This document shows positions 8,834-17,502 of a stretch of 64,000 bases of DNA, in pieces. Source of the stretch: Arthrobacter sp. Leaf141 (lineage in GTDB: Bacteria; Actinomycetota; Actinomycetes; Actinomycetales; Micrococcaceae); assembly GCF_001424565.1 (NCBI RefSeq), contig NZ_LMOL01000023.1, forward strand, positions 83,137 through 147,136, written 5' to 3'. The notes beneath the pieces were generated by a model, which searched no databases, had not been told where the DNA came from, and was given only the letters and a program-made list of their open reading frames with translations. The position numbers and the translations under genes were made by a program. Numbering within the stretch: the stretch's first letter is position 1; every line of letters starts with the position of its first letter.

Positions 8834-10235
8834 GGTTCTTCACCCGGGGATCGTGTCCGGCAATCCAGTCCAGCAGCAGGGTGCGGCTGACCTTGCCGCG
8901 GTCCGTGGCGGGCAGCTCGGTGAGCAGGAAGTACTGCAGCGGACGTTTGTCCCGCGGCAGGATGGCCTCCAGGCCGGCCCGCAGCGAGGTGGCCGTCAGC
9001 CCGCCATGGGCCGGGACCACCCCCGCCACCACCCGCTGGCCGCGGATGTCGTCAGGCATTCCGGCGGCCACGGCTGCGCACACGCCGGGGAGGGCGGAGA
9101 GGGCCAGCTCCACCTCATGCGGGTAGACGTTTTTCCCGGCGGTCAGGATCATGTCGGCGCGGCGGCCCAGGATGTGCAGTTCACCGTCACGCAGGAACCC
9201 CTGGTCCCCCACCGTGTACCAGTCGCCGAAAGAACGCAGTGCCTCGCCGTCGTCCCCCCAGAGGTAGCCGTTGCTGACCAGGCCGCTCCGGACGCAGATG
9301 TTTCCGGCGCCGTCGTCGGGTACCTGGGCCCCGGCGTCGTCAAGGATGCGGACCTCCACGCCAGGGAACGGCCGCCCGATGCCTGTGCCGCCAACCTCCG
9401 GAGGCCGGCCGGCAGGCAGCCCGGCACCCGAGACGAAGCTCAGCTCGGAGGCGCCGTAGTACTCGAAAATCGTGGCGTTGGGGGCCCACCGGCGGGCCGC
9501 CTGGAGCGTGCGCGCATCAAGCTTGGACCCGGCGCAGATGATGGTCCGGATGCCTGCTGCGTCCACCCCGCCGGCCAGGCCGCGTTCGCTGAGCATCCGG
9601 AGCATGGTGGGAACCAGGACCAGCCGGGTGACCCGGTCATAGGTGATGGCCGCGTGGATGTCCCCCACATCAAAGGAGGCCAGGGTCTGGAACTCGGAGC
9701 CGGCGTACAGGCATTCGGAGAGGGCGTACAGGTTGAGGCTGGCAGCCAGGGGGCCCGGGGCCAGTGTCACGTCATCCGCGCGGAGGCCGAAGAACTCGAT
9801 CGACGCCTCAAACGATTCCTGCCAGGAACGCCGGGACCTGGTGAAGGCCTTGGGCAGGGACGTGGTTCCGGACGTCAGCCCGATCAGGAAGGTGGAGCCC
9901 GGCGGCCCGTCAGCCAGCAGGTCCGCGGCAGCGTCCGGAACCTGGCCGGGGACGGCGTGCGCGCGTACCGCCGCCACGATGTCCGCCTGCAGGCCGGCTG
10001 GCCAGGAGGGGTCCAGCACGGCGCACTGCCGCTCCCCCGCCACGGCTGCCGCGTACTGCAGGGCGAAATCCACGGAATTCTCCTGGCAGAGGGCCGTGAT
10101 CGGTCCCGTGGCACCCAGCCGGGCCTCGGCGCCGTCGCGCAACTGCGCCCACGTGAGCCGGCGGCCGGCGATCACGACGGCGGGATGGTGCGGACGTTCG
10201 TCGGCCCAGCGCTGGAGTCGGTCAAGAAAAGGCAT
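8823..10235 (-). CDS. AMP-forming acyl-CoA synthetase-like ligase
   Basis: A 470-residue member of the acyl-adenylate superfamily, at the short end of the family. Motifs appear in order: the P-loop-like LTSGTTSLPKAF, YYGASE, YTVGDQGFL, the hinge-type GRRADMILTAGKNVYPHEVE, and a C-terminal Lys in TDRGKVSR that would catalyse adenylation. It probably activates a carboxylic acid to its CoA thioester for the coupled thiolase; the acid is unknown. The ATG at 10235 is chosen because a TAAAGT -10 lies seven bases upstream and the family N terminus starts here; the open frame continues further upstream without homology. Confidence 0.82.
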   Translation of the reverse strand: MPFLDRLQRWADERPHHPAVVIAGRRLTWAQLRDGAEARLGATGPITALCQENSVDFALQYAAAVAGERQCAVLDPSWPAGLQADIVAAVRAHAVPGQVPDAAADLLADGPPGSTFLIGLTSGTTSLPKAFTRSRRSWQESFEASIEFFGLRADDVTLAPGPLAASLNLYALSECLYAGSEFQTLASFDVGDIHAAITYDRVTRLVLVPTMLRMLSERGLAGGVDAAGIRTIICAGSKLDARTLQAARRWAPNATIFEYYGASELSFVSGAGLPAGRPPEVGGTGIGRPFPGVEVRILDDAGAQVPDDGAGNICVRSGLVSNGYLWGDDGEALRSFGDWYTVGDQGFLRDGELHILGRRADMILTAGKNVYPHEVELALSALPGVCAAVAAGMPDDIRGQRVVAGVVPAHGGLTATSLRAGLEAILPRDKRPLQYFLLTELPATDRGKVSRTLLLDWIAGHDPRVKNLGA

Positions 10236-10242
10236 CGGATCA

Positions 10243-10248
10243 ACTTTA
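10243..10248 (-). promoter_or_regulatory. -10 hexamer of acyl-CoA ligase gene
   Basis: TAAAGT on the minus strand lies seven bases before the ligase ATG, predicting a leaderless or nearly leaderless mRNA. It shares a 60-bp intergenic space with the divergent metallopeptidase promoter. Confidence 0.5.
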
Positions 10249-10283
10249 CCGGCAGGCTCCGGTCCGGCGCCGTGGCCGCGGGC

Positions 10284-10289
10284 TATTGT
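10284..10289 (+). promoter_or_regulatory. -10 hexamer of metallopeptidase gene (leaderless)
   Basis: TATTGT is followed by six bases and then the ATG at 10296. This spacing places the transcription start at the start codon. No ribosome-binding site is visible. Confidence 0.55.
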
Positions 10290-10295
10290 GACCCT

Positions 10296-11180
10296 ATGAG
10301 TTTCAATGACAATGTGCAGCTGGACCCTTCGCAGGTCCAGGACCGCCGCGGCATGGGCCGCGGCGTAAAAGTGGGCGGCGGCATCGGCGGCGGACTTGTC
10401 CTCCTGGTGGCGCTGCTCCTGGGCATCAACCCGGACCTCCTGGGCGGCCTGGCAGGCACCCAGGCACCGCAAACCCAGCAGCAGGGCACGGCGCCGGCCT
10501 GCTCCACAGGTGCGGACGCCGATGCGCGCGAGGACTGCCGCATCACGGGCACGGTCAACAGCCTCAACGCTTTCTGGCCGGCCTACCTGCAGCAGTACAA
10601 CGTGCAGTACCCGCAGCCCGAGACCGTCATTTTCGAGGGCGGCACCGACACCGGCTGCGGTTCGGCCACCAGCGCCGTGGGTCCGTTCTACTGCCCCACG
10701 GACACCACCGCTTACTTCGACCCGGGTTTCTTCCAGGAACTGGTGGACCGGTTTGGGTCCTCCGGCGGTCCACTGGCCCAGGAATACGTGGTGGCCCATG
10801 AGTTTGGCCATCACGTCCAGAACATCCTGGGCGACCTGGACCGCGCGCAACAGGATCCGCAGGGGCCGGAGTCCGGCGCCGTCCGTACGGAACTGCAGGC
10901 CGACTGCTACGCGGGGCTCTGGGCCCGCCACGCCACCACCGTTGCGGACCCGGCTACCGGCCAGCCGTACCTGGAACCGTTGACCCAGCAGGACCTGAAC
11001 GATGCCTTGTCGGCCGCGTCCGCCGTGGGCGATGACCGCATCCAGGCGTCCGCCACCGGCCAGGTCAACCCGGAAGCCTGGACCCACGGTTCCAGCGAGC
11101 AGCGCCAGGCCTGGTTCAGCAAAGGCTACGAAACCGGCGACATCAAACAGTGCGACACCTTCGCCGCCGCCAACCTTTAA
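10296..11180 (+). CDS. Neutral zinc metallopeptidase, membrane anchored (YpfJ-like)
   Basis: A 294-residue protein of the putative neutral zinc metallopeptidase family. A cytoplasmic N terminus is followed by one membrane segment (about residues 28-44) and an extracytoplasmic domain. The zinc motif HEFGHH is at 168-173, and the downstream ELQADCYAGLWA supplies the third ligand region. Cysteines near 69, 81, 121 and 133 could form disulfides outside the cell. The substrate is unknown. The ATG fits a leaderless promoter. The gene ends at a long hairpin facing the suf operon. Confidence 0.87.
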   Translation: MSFNDNVQLDPSQVQDRRGMGRGVKVGGGIGGGLVLLVALLLGINPDLLGGLAGTQAPQTQQQGTAPACSTGADADAREDCRITGTVNSLNAFWPAYLQQYNVQYPQPETVIFEGGTDTGCGSATSAVGPFYCPTDTTAYFDPGFFQELVDRFGSSGGPLAQEYVVAHEFGHHVQNILGDLDRAQQDPQGPESGAVRTELQADCYAGLWARHATTVADPATGQPYLEPLTQQDLNDALSAASAVGDDRIQASATGQVNPEAWTHGSSEQRQAWFSKGYETGDIKQCDTFAAANL

Positions 11181-11185
11181 GGCAC

Positions 11186-11239
11186 GTACGACGACGGCCG
11201 GTTACCTTTTGCGAAAAAGGTAACCGGCCGTCGTCGTAC
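11186..11239. terminator. Perfect 25-bp stem hairpin between metallopeptidase and suf operon
   Basis: The arms 11186-11210 and 11215-11239 are exact complements with a GCGA loop. A TTT follows on the plus strand. It sits between two convergent stop codons, six bases after one and three before the other, and should end transcription from both sides. Confidence 0.8.
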
Positions 11240-11241
11240 TT

Positions 11242-11574
11242 TCAGATGTTGAAGCCGAGGGCCCGCATCTGGTCCTTGCCGTCGTCCGTGATCCGCTCGG
11301 GACCCCACGGCGGCATCCAGACCCAGTTCAGGCGCCACTCGTCCACAACGCCGTCGAGGGACTTGCCCACCTGCTCCTCGAGGACGTCGGTGAGCGGGCA
11401 TGCTGCGGTGGTCAGCGTCATGTCGATCAGCAGCGCGCCGTCGTCGTCGGAGTACTTGAGCCCGTAGAGCAGGCCCAGGTCCACGATGTTGACGCCGAGC
11501 TCGGGATCGATGACATCCTTCAACGCCTCTTCGACGTCCTCCAGGGCCGTCTGGCCCGGCTTGATATCAGTCAT
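11242..11574 (-). CDS. sufT: MIP18/DUF59 Fe-S cluster assembly factor SufT-like
   Basis: A 110-residue protein with the MIP18 (DUF59) fold. Family marks are DPELGVNIVDLGL at residues 23-35 and the conserved reactive Cys59 in TTAACPL. SufT-type proteins help mature Fe-S proteins. It is the last gene of the suf operon, 10 bases after sufC. The ATG at 11574 is the only one consistent with family length; the frame is open further upstream inside sufC. Confidence 0.87.
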   Translation of the reverse strand: MTDIKPGQTALEDVEEALKDVIDPELGVNIVDLGLLYGLKYSDDDGALLIDMTLTTAACPLTDVLEEQVGKSLDGVVDEWRLNWVWMPPWGPERITDDGKDQMRALGFNI

Positions 11575-11584
11575 GGCGGGTTCC

Positions 11585-12373
11585 TTACAGGGCCGGTGCC
11601 GCAGCGATGGCGGCAGCGCCGGCGCCCTTGGCGTAACGGTCGTAGCCTTCGTCTTCCAGGCGGTCGGCGAGCTCCGGGCCGCCCTCTTCAACAACCTGGC
11701 CGTCAACGAAGACGTGGACGAAGTCAGGCTTGATGTAGCGCAGGATCCGGGTGTAGTGCGTGATGAGCAGCGTGCCCATGTTGCCCTCGGAGTGGGCGCG
11801 GTTGACGCCTTCGGAGACGACCTTGAGCGCGTCGACGTCCAGGCCTGAGTCGGTTTCGTCCAGGATGGCGAACTTGGGCTTGAAGAGCTCAAGCTGAAGG
11901 ATCTCGACCCGCTTCTTTTCGCCGCCGGAGAAGCCTTCGTTGACGTTGCGCTGGGCGAAGTCGGCGTCGATGCGCAGCTGCTCCATGGCAGCCTTGACGT
12001 CCTTGGTCCAGGTGCGCAGCTTGGGGGCTTCGCCGTCGATGGCGGTCTTGGCGGTGCGCAGGAAGTTGGTCATGCTCACGCCGGGAACCTCGACAGGGTA
12101 CTGCATGGCGAGGAAAACGCCGGCGCGGGCACGCTGGTCAACGCTCATTTCCAGGACGTCTTCGCCGTCCAGCGTGATGGAGCCGCTGGTGACGTTGTAG
12201 CGGGGGTGTCCGGCGATGGTGGAGGCCAGCGTGGACTTGCCGGACCCGTTGGGGCCCATGATGGCGTGGGTTTCGCCGGTCCGGATGGTCAGGCTGACGC
12301 CCTTCAGGATTTCCTTGGTGCCCTGCTCCGTCTCAATGCTGACGTGCAGGTCCTTGATCTCAAGAGTAGACAT
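11585..12373 (-). CDS. sufC: Fe-S assembly ATPase SufC
   Basis: A 262-residue ABC ATPase that drives the SufB-SufC-SufD scaffold complex. Walker A GPNGSGKST is at residues 40-48, the signature is FSGGEKKR, and Walker B is FAILDETDSGLD. The acidic run ETDSGLD is characteristic of SufC. AGGAG lies about ten bases before the chosen ATG at 12373, supporting it over an upstream in-frame ATG at 12394. A small hairpin lies just before this ribosome site. Confidence 0.95.
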   Translation of the reverse strand: MSTLEIKDLHVSIETEQGTKEILKGVSLTIRTGETHAIMGPNGSGKSTLASTIAGHPRYNVTSGSITLDGEDVLEMSVDQRARAGVFLAMQYPVEVPGVSMTNFLRTAKTAIDGEAPKLRTWTKDVKAAMEQLRIDADFAQRNVNEGFSGGEKKRVEILQLELFKPKFAILDETDSGLDVDALKVVSEGVNRAHSEGNMGTLLITHYTRILRYIKPDFVHVFVDGQVVEEGGPELADRLEDEGYDRYAKGAGAAAIAAAPAL

Positions 12374-12390
12374 ATGTCTTGTTCTCCTCT

Positions 12391-12414
12391 GCACCGGCCT
12401 GGCGGCTGCGGTGC
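12391..12414 (-). promoter_or_regulatory. Intercistronic hairpin ahead of sufC
   Basis: GCACCG and CGGTGC arms (6 bp, 12-base loop) lie in the 78-base gap between the Rieske gene and sufC, just before the sufC ribosome site. It could tune sufC translation or mRNA processing; this is inferred from position only. Confidence 0.3.
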
Positions 12415-12451
12415 GGTCTTTGTCTGGAAGTTGGTTCGTGAATCTGTGGTG

Positions 12452-12811
12452 CTAGCTGAAGGTTGGTGCCTCGGCGCCGTTGAGGACGTTGCTGAAGTCC
12501 ACGTAGACCTCGTCGGCCCGGATTTCAACAGCGAACACAGGAACGGGATCGTAGGCGGGCAGCTGCAGGGGCTGGCCACTGCGCAGGTCGAACTGGGAGC
12601 CGTGGCCCCAGCACTCGATGGCGCACCCTTCCACTTCGCCCTCGGACAGGGAAATGTCCGCGTGCGAGCAGGTGTCGCCGATCGCATGGATTTCCCCCAT
12701 GGAGTCCTTGACGATGGCCACCGGGTAGTCCTCGATCAGGATCCGCAGGGCCTGCTTCGGCGAAATGTCATCGACTTTGCAGACGAGTTCGCCTTTTGGC
12801 TGGTCAGTCAT
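12452..12811 (-). CDS. Rieske-type ferredoxin in suf operon
   Basis: A 119-residue small Rieske [2Fe-2S] protein resembling the ferredoxin subunit of non-heme iron oxygenases. The ligand pairs are complete: Cys48-x-His50 and Cys67-x2-His70 (CWGHGS). No oxygenase gene lies nearby. The position between sufD and sufC suggests an electron-transfer role in Fe-S assembly, which is inference; similar genes occur at this place in actinobacterial suf operons. It lies 20 bases after sufD. Confidence 0.9.
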   Translation of the reverse strand: MTDQPKGELVCKVDDISPKQALRILIEDYPVAIVKDSMGEIHAIGDTCSHADISLSEGEVEGCAIECWGHGSQFDLRSGQPLQLPAYDPVPVFAVEIRADEVYVDFSNVLNGAEAPTFS

Positions 12812-12831
12812 GTGTTCCCGTGCCCCGTGCC

Positions 12832-14118
12832 TTAGTTTTCCGTCAGCGCGAGTTCGCGCTCCACGGCGTCCGTGAGGCGTTCCTCAAGGGCGGGTACCTT
12901 GATCTGCTGGATGATCTCGTTCAGGAAGCCACGGACCACGAGGCGGCGGGCCACGTTTTCCGGGATGCCGCGGGCCATCAGGTAGAACAGGTGCTCGTCA
13001 TCCAGCCGGCCGGTGGCGCTGGCGTGGCCGGCACCCTCGATCAGGCCCGTCTCGATTTCGAGGTTCGGGACGGAATCGGCGCGGGCGCCGTCCGTGAGCA
13101 GCAGGTTGCGGTTGGCCTCGTAGGTGTCGGTGCCTTCTGCTTCCTTGCGGATCAAGACATCGCCCACCCAGACGGCGTGCGCGTTGCGGCCCTGCAGGGC
13201 ACCCTTGTACAGCACGTTGGACTTGCAGTTGGCCACGGCGTGGTCAACAAACAGGCGCTGCTCAAGGTGCTGGCCGGCGTCGGCGAAGTACAGGCCGAAC
13301 AGTTCGGCTTCGCCGCCGGGGGCGGTGAAACGCGCGGACGGCGTGACCCGGACCAGGTCACCGCCCAGGCTGACCATAACGTGCTTGAGCTTTGCGTCGC
13401 GGCCGATCTTTGCCTGCTGCGAGGAGGCGTGCACTGCTGCGTCGTCCCATTCCTGAAGGGACACCACCGTGAGGTTGGCGCTGTCCTCAACAACGATTTC
13501 GACGTTTTCGGCCACCACGGCGTTGCCGGTGTGGTTGAGCACAACAACGGCCTTGGAGAACTTCTTCGCCACGATCACCAGGTGCTGGGCGGCGGCGTCG
13601 GCCGAACTGCCCGTGATGTTGACGGTGATTTCCGAATCGGCTTCGAACTCTTCGGGGATGGTCACCACGGTGGCCTCGGCGAAGTTCTCCCAGGCGTTGG
13701 CGGAGACCCGGTCCTCCGGGATCCCGGCGGTGCCGATCCGCTGGTCGTCGCGGCCAACCGTTTCCACGATGACAGCGTCAGGACCGCTGACGGACACGGC
13801 GGGGGCCGCGCCGGAGAGGACCTCGCTGTGCAGGCCGCGGAGCCGTTTGAGCGGGGTGAAGCGCCAGTCCTCTTCCAGGCCGGTCAGCGGCTTGAAGTCC
13901 GCCAGCTTGTAGGAGGTCAGGCGGCCGGCGCGTGAGCTGTCCGGAATGCCTTCGCCGCCGCCGTGGGAGTGGCTCTTGGCAGAGGCTCCCGCCAGCGGGG
14001 ACTTGGCGCCCGCAGCGTTGATGGGCGAAAGGCTTTCGCCCTCTTCAGTGAAACCGTCGATGAACGGCTGGGCTGAGGGCGCGCCGATGCGCGCTTTTTC
14101 GGTAGTGATTTCAGTCAT
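12832..14118 (-). CDS. sufD: Fe-S cluster assembly protein SufD
   Basis: A 428-residue SufD homologue, partner of SufB and SufC. The parallel beta-helix core and the family C terminus, with YLMARGIPENVARRLVVRGFLNEI split across about residues 375-405, are visible. An N-terminal extension carries a His/Gly-rich stretch (SHSHGGGEG, about 50-58) that could bind metal weakly or be disordered. It starts three bases after the sufB stop codon, so it is strongly coupled. Confidence 0.93.
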   Translation of the reverse strand: MTEITTEKARIGAPSAQPFIDGFTEEGESLSPINAAGAKSPLAGASAKSHSHGGGEGIPDSSRAGRLTSYKLADFKPLTGLEEDWRFTPLKRLRGLHSEVLSGAAPAVSVSGPDAVIVETVGRDDQRIGTAGIPEDRVSANAWENFAEATVVTIPEEFEADSEITVNITGSSADAAAQHLVIVAKKFSKAVVVLNHTGNAVVAENVEIVVEDSANLTVVSLQEWDDAAVHASSQQAKIGRDAKLKHVMVSLGGDLVRVTPSARFTAPGGEAELFGLYFADAGQHLEQRLFVDHAVANCKSNVLYKGALQGRNAHAVWVGDVLIRKEAEGTDTYEANRNLLLTDGARADSVPNLEIETGLIEGAGHASATGRLDDEHLFYLMARGIPENVARRLVVRGFLNEIIQQIKVPALEERLTDAVERELALTEN

Positions 14119-14120
14119 CG

Positions 14121-15584
14121 TTATCCGACGGACCCTTCCATCTGCAGTTCAATCAGGCGGTTCAGCTCAAGTGCGTATTCCATGGGGAGTTCCCGGGCGA
14201 TCGGCTCGATGAAGCCGCGCACGATCATCGCCATGGCCTCGTCTTCGCGCATGCCGCGGGACATCAGGTAGAACAGCTGCTCTTCGCTGACGCGTGACAC
14301 GGTGGCCTCGTGTCCCATCACAACGTCGTCCTCGCGGATGTCGATGTACGGGTACGTGTCCGAGCGGCTGATGGTGTCCACCAGCAGCGCGTCACAGCGG
14401 ACGGTGTTGGCGGAGTGCTTGGCGCCTTCACGGACCTGGACCAGGCCGCGGTAGGCGGCTCGGCCGCCGCCGCGTGCCACCGACTTGGAGATGATGGAGC
14501 TCTTGGTGTTCGGTGCGATGTGGACCATCTTGGAACCCGTGTCCTGGTGCTGGCCTTCGCCGGCGAAGGCGATGGACAGCGTCTCGCCCTTGGCGTGCTC
14601 GCCAACGAGGTAGACGGCCGGGTACTTCATGGTGACCTTGGAGCCGATGTTGCCATCGACCCACTCCATGGTGGCGCTTTCTTCGCAGATGGCGCGCTTG
14701 GTCACCAGGTTGTAGACGTTGTTCGACCAGTTCTGGATGGTGGTGTAGCGGACGCGGGCGCCCTTCTTCACCACGATCTCCACAACGGCGGAGTGCAGGG
14801 AGTCCGAGGTGTAGATCGGCGCCGTGCAGCCTTCGATGTAGTGGACGTAGGAGTCCTCGTCCGCGATGATCAGCGTCCGCTCGAACTGGCCCATGTTTTC
14901 CGTGTTGATGCGGAAGTAGGCCTGAAGGGGGATGTCCACGTGGACGCCCTTGGGGACGTACACAAAGGAACCGCCGGACCAGACGGAGGTGTTCAGTGAC
15001 GCGAACTTGTTATCGCCCACGGGGATGACGGTGCCGAAGTACTCCTGGAAGATCTCCGGGTGTTCCTTCAGCGCGGTGTCGGTGTCGAGGAAGATGACGC
15101 CCTGCTGTTCCAGGTCCTCGCGGATCTGGTGGTACACCACTTCCGACTCGTACTGGGCTGCCACGCCGGAAACCAGGCGGCTGCGCTCGGCTTCGGGGAT
15201 GCCAAGCTTCTCGTACGTGTTCCGGATGTCCTCGGGCAGGTCCTCCCAGGTGGCAGCCTGCTTCTCGGTGGAGCGCACAAAATACTTGATGTTGTCGAAG
15301 TCGATGCCGGAGAGGTCTGCACCCCAGGTGGGCATGGGCTTGCGGTCGAAGTACTTCAGGCCCTTCAGGCGCAGGTCAAGCATCCACTGGGGTTCGCTCT
15401 TTTTGGCCGAAATGTCCCGGACGACCTCTTCGCTGAGCCCACGTCGGGCGTTGGCGCCGACGTCGTTTTTGTCAGCCCAGCCATACTCGTAGTTACCGAT
15501 GCCGTGGAGCTCGGGATTCTTTTCGAGAATCTCCGAGATCACAGTGCTTTCGGCTACCGCTTTCTCTGATAGTTGGTCCGTCAT
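14121..15584 (-). CDS. sufB: Fe-S cluster assembly scaffold SufB
   Basis: A 487-residue SufB, the main scaffold on which Fe-S clusters are built. Family segments include [10 protein letters not shown] near the N terminus, [34 protein letters not shown] and the C-terminal [20 protein letters not shown]. No intein is present, unlike in some mycobacteria. The ATG at 15584 is preferred over an adjacent GTG because GAAAGG sits five bases upstream. The ATG overlaps the sufR stop codon (TGATG). Confidence 0.95.
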   Translation of the reverse strand: MTDQLSEKAVAESTVISEILEKNPELHGIGNYEYGWADKNDVGANARRGLSEEVVRDISAKKSEPQWMLDLRLKGLKYFDRKPMPTWGADLSGIDFDNIKYFVRSTEKQAATWEDLPEDIRNTYEKLGIPEAERSRLVSGVAAQYESEVVYHQIREDLEQQGVIFLDTDTALKEHPEIFQEYFGTVIPVGDNKFASLNTSVWSGGSFVYVPKGVHVDIPLQAYFRINTENMGQFERTLIIADEDSYVHYIEGCTAPIYTSDSLHSAVVEIVVKKGARVRYTTIQNWSNNVYNLVTKRAICEESATMEWVDGNIGSKVTMKYPAVYLVGEHAKGETLSIAFAGEGQHQDTGSKMVHIAPNTKSSIISKSVARGGGRAAYRGLVQVREGAKHSANTVRCDALLVDTISRSDTYPYIDIREDDVVMGHEATVSRVSEEQLFYLMSRGMREDEAMAMIVRGFIEPIARELPMEYALELNRLIELQMEGSVG

Positions 15585-16417
15585 CACGGCCTTTCTTGCT
15601 GATGGTTGTTTACTTCAACCAGGCTGGCGGGGGCTGCCGGGGAGCCTGCGGGCTCCGGGGCAGACAGCCTGCCTGTGGGAATGTGGGTGGTGCAGACGTG
15701 GCCGCCGCGGGCCAGCGTGGAAAGCCGGCGGACGTCGACGCCCACCAGCCGGGAGAAAACTTCGGTCTCAACGTCGCAGAATACGGGGAAACGGGACGCG
15801 AGTTCCTGGATGGGGCAGTGTCCCTGGCACAGCTGGACGCTGGACAGGGCCGCCGGCAGCGGGGCCTTGGCTTCGATGGAGGCTGCGGAGGACACGAAGT
15901 TGTCCCGGCTCAGGGCATCGGAGAGCGCCTTGGCACGGTCGGCGATGTCCGGGCCTGCCTTGTCGATTTCCGGGGCGTAGCGGCGTTCCATGTCGGCGAA
16001 GCGTTCGACGGCGAACGCCCGGACAGCGTCCGGGCCGGCGGCTTTCTGGAGCTGCTGGAGCGCCAGGGCGGCGATGTCCAGGTAATCGTTCCCCAGGCTC
16101 GACTGGCCCTGCGAGCTCAGGACGTACCGCCGGGCGGGGCGTCCTGCGCCGCCGCCGGAGCGGGCAGCACGCTTGACTTCGATGACGCCCGCGCGCGAAA
16201 GGTTATCCAGGTGGCGCCGGACGGCGGCAGGGGTGAAGCCCAGAAGGTCGCCGAGTTCGGCGGCGCTCACGGGCCCGTGCTCCAGGACGGCGGACAGGAC
16301 GCGGTCCCGGGTTCGGTCATCCGCGTCGGCCACCGCACCGGCGGCCACAGGGCTGCGGTGGGTGGGGGCCTGTGCGGCCCCGCGCCCGGTGACGGGCGCA
16401 ACAGTAGCGTTACTCAC
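15584..16417 (-). CDS. sufR: Fe-S sensing transcriptional repressor SufR
   Basis: A 277-residue winged-helix regulator that heads the suf operon. The HTH spans about residues 40-95 ([22 protein letters not shown]). The C-terminal half holds Cys201, Cys214 and Cys242, spaced x12 and x27, matching the cluster-binding cysteines known in SufR; Cys197 is also close by. It should repress the operon when loaded with a [4Fe-4S] cluster and release it under iron or oxidative stress. A GTG at 16417 is chosen; upstream sequence in frame looks non-coding. A candidate -10 (TAAATT, 16443-16448) lies upstream. Confidence 0.88.
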   Translation of the reverse strand: MSNATVAPVTGRGAAQAPTHRSPVAAGAVADADDRTRDRVLSAVLEHGPVSAAELGDLLGFTPAAVRRHLDNLSRAGVIEVKRAARSGGGAGRPARRYVLSSQGQSSLGNDYLDIAALALQQLQKAAGPDAVRAFAVERFADMERRYAPEIDKAGPDIADRAKALSDALSRDNFVSSAASIEAKAPLPAALSSVQLCQGHCPIQELASRFPVFCDVETEVFSRLVGVDVRRLSTLARGGHVCTTHIPTGRLSAPEPAGSPAAPASLVEVNNHQQERP

Positions 16418-16511
16418 GGAATACACAACACAATCATGTCGTAATTTAGTCCCGTCCTCCAGTAAGGACAGGCTGGCCTCGGCCTGGCGGCCGGCGCGGC
16501 GGCCGTAAGTA

Positions 16512-16524
16512 CTACGTCCCGTAG
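16512..16524. promoter_or_regulatory. Inverted repeat overlapping ABC exporter promoter
   Basis: CTACG-N3-CGTAG lies in the 116-bp space between divergent sufR and the ABC ATPase gene, overlapping the TAGAAT -10. Its position would suit a repressor site. The arms are short, so the call is tentative. Confidence 0.3.
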
Positions 16525-16527
16525 AAT
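16522..16527 (+). promoter_or_regulatory. -10 hexamer of ABC ATPase gene (leaderless)
   Basis: TAGAAT is followed by six bases and the GTG start at 16534. No ribosome-binding site is visible, fitting a leaderless transcript. Confidence 0.55.
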
Positions 16528-16533
16528 ACGTGG

Positions 16534-17502
16534 GTGCGATCCCCATCTTCCCCGGTCCTGTCCATTGACGGGCTCATCAAGGACGTCGGCCCCCTTTCCA
16601 GCCTCGACGGCCGGATGCTCCGCGTGGTCAGCGGTGTGTCGCTGACCGCGGAACGCGGCCAGGTCACCGCCCTCCTCGGCGCCAACGGAGCCGGTAAAAC
16701 CACCACGCTCGAGTGCGCGCAGGGCCTGCAGAAGCGTACCGGGGGAACCATCACCCTGCTGGGCCAGGACCCCGCTGCGGCGGGGGCTGACCTGCGGTCC
16801 CGCGTTGGCGTGATGCTGCAGGACGGCGGCCTCCCTCCGTCGGCCAGGCCCATCCCGCTGCTGCGGCACGTCGCAGGCCTTTACGCCAACCCCTGGCCGG
16901 TGCCCGAACTCGTGGAACGGCTGGGCATCGACGCCTTCAGCCGAACCACTGTGCGCCGGCTCTCCGGCGGCCAGAAACAGCGCCTGGCCCTGGCTGCGGC
17001 GCTGATCGGCCGCCCCGAAGTGCTCTTCCTGGATGAGCCAAGCGCCGGCCTGGACCCGCAGTCACGCCAGGTGGTGTTCGAGCTCATCGCAGAACTCCGC
17101 GACGCCGGCATGGGAATCATCCTCACCACGCACCTGATGGATGACGCCCAGCGGCTTGCCGATTATGTCTACATCATCGACGGCGGCCGCAACGTAGCCG
17201 AGGGCACGGTCCAGGAACTGCTGCAGCGGGACCATGGCGTAACACCCGGCGCGGAGCAGGTGCGCACCCTGGTCTTTGATGCGGACCCCGGACTGGAGTT
17301 CGACGGCGTCCTGCCGCCCGGTGCGGAAATCCTCGAGGTCCGGGCCGGCAGCTACACGGTGACCGGCGCCCTGGCCCCGGCGCACCTGGCCGCTCTGGCC
17401 ACCTGGTGGGAAGCACGCAACATCATGCCGACCGCCATGAGCCTGCAGGCGCGTAGCCTTGAAGACGTCTTTTTGGATATTTCGGGAAAGGACGTCCGAT
17501 GA
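16534..17502 (+). CDS. ABC transporter ATP-binding protein, upstream of ctaA
   Basis: A 322-residue ATPase of the ABC-2 exporter class. Walker A GANGAGKTT is near residues 50-58, the signature is LSGGQKQR, Walker B is VLFLDEPSAGLD, and the switch His is in LTTHLMDD. The C-terminal 90 residues form an extension typical of CcmA/YadH-type ATPases, ending with EDVFLDISGKDVR. It overlaps the permease gene by four bases (ATGA) and runs into ctaA. The substrate is unknown; a link to heme or cytochrome oxidase biogenesis is suggested only by the neighbours. Confidence 0.88.
   Translation: MRSPSSPVLSIDGLIKDVGPLSSLDGRMLRVVSGVSLTAERGQVTALLGANGAGKTTTLECAQGLQKRTGGTITLLGQDPAAAGADLRSRVGVMLQDGGLPPSARPIPLLRHVAGLYANPWPVPELVERLGIDAFSRTTVRRLSGGQKQRLALAAALIGRPEVLFLDEPSAGLDPQSRQVVFELIAELRDAGMGIILTTHLMDDAQRLADYVYIIDGGRNVAEGTVQELLQRDHGVTPGAEQVRTLVFDADPGLEFDGVLPPGAEILEVRAGSYTVTGALAPAHLAALATWWEARNIMPTAMSLQARSLEDVFLDISGKDVR

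Noticed and set aside
8457..10295. Upstream extension of the metallopeptidase frame to about 900 codons
   Set aside because: The added part is antisense to the ligase and thiolase; the promoter and ATG at 10284-10298 mark the true start.
10236..11087. N-terminal extension of the acyl-CoA ligase
   Set aside because: It lies antisense to the metallopeptidase and would exceed the family length; the ATG at 10235 has a fitting -10.
14310..15569. Plus-strand frames within sufB
   Set aside because: Shadow frames of a well-supported gene, without start signals or motifs.
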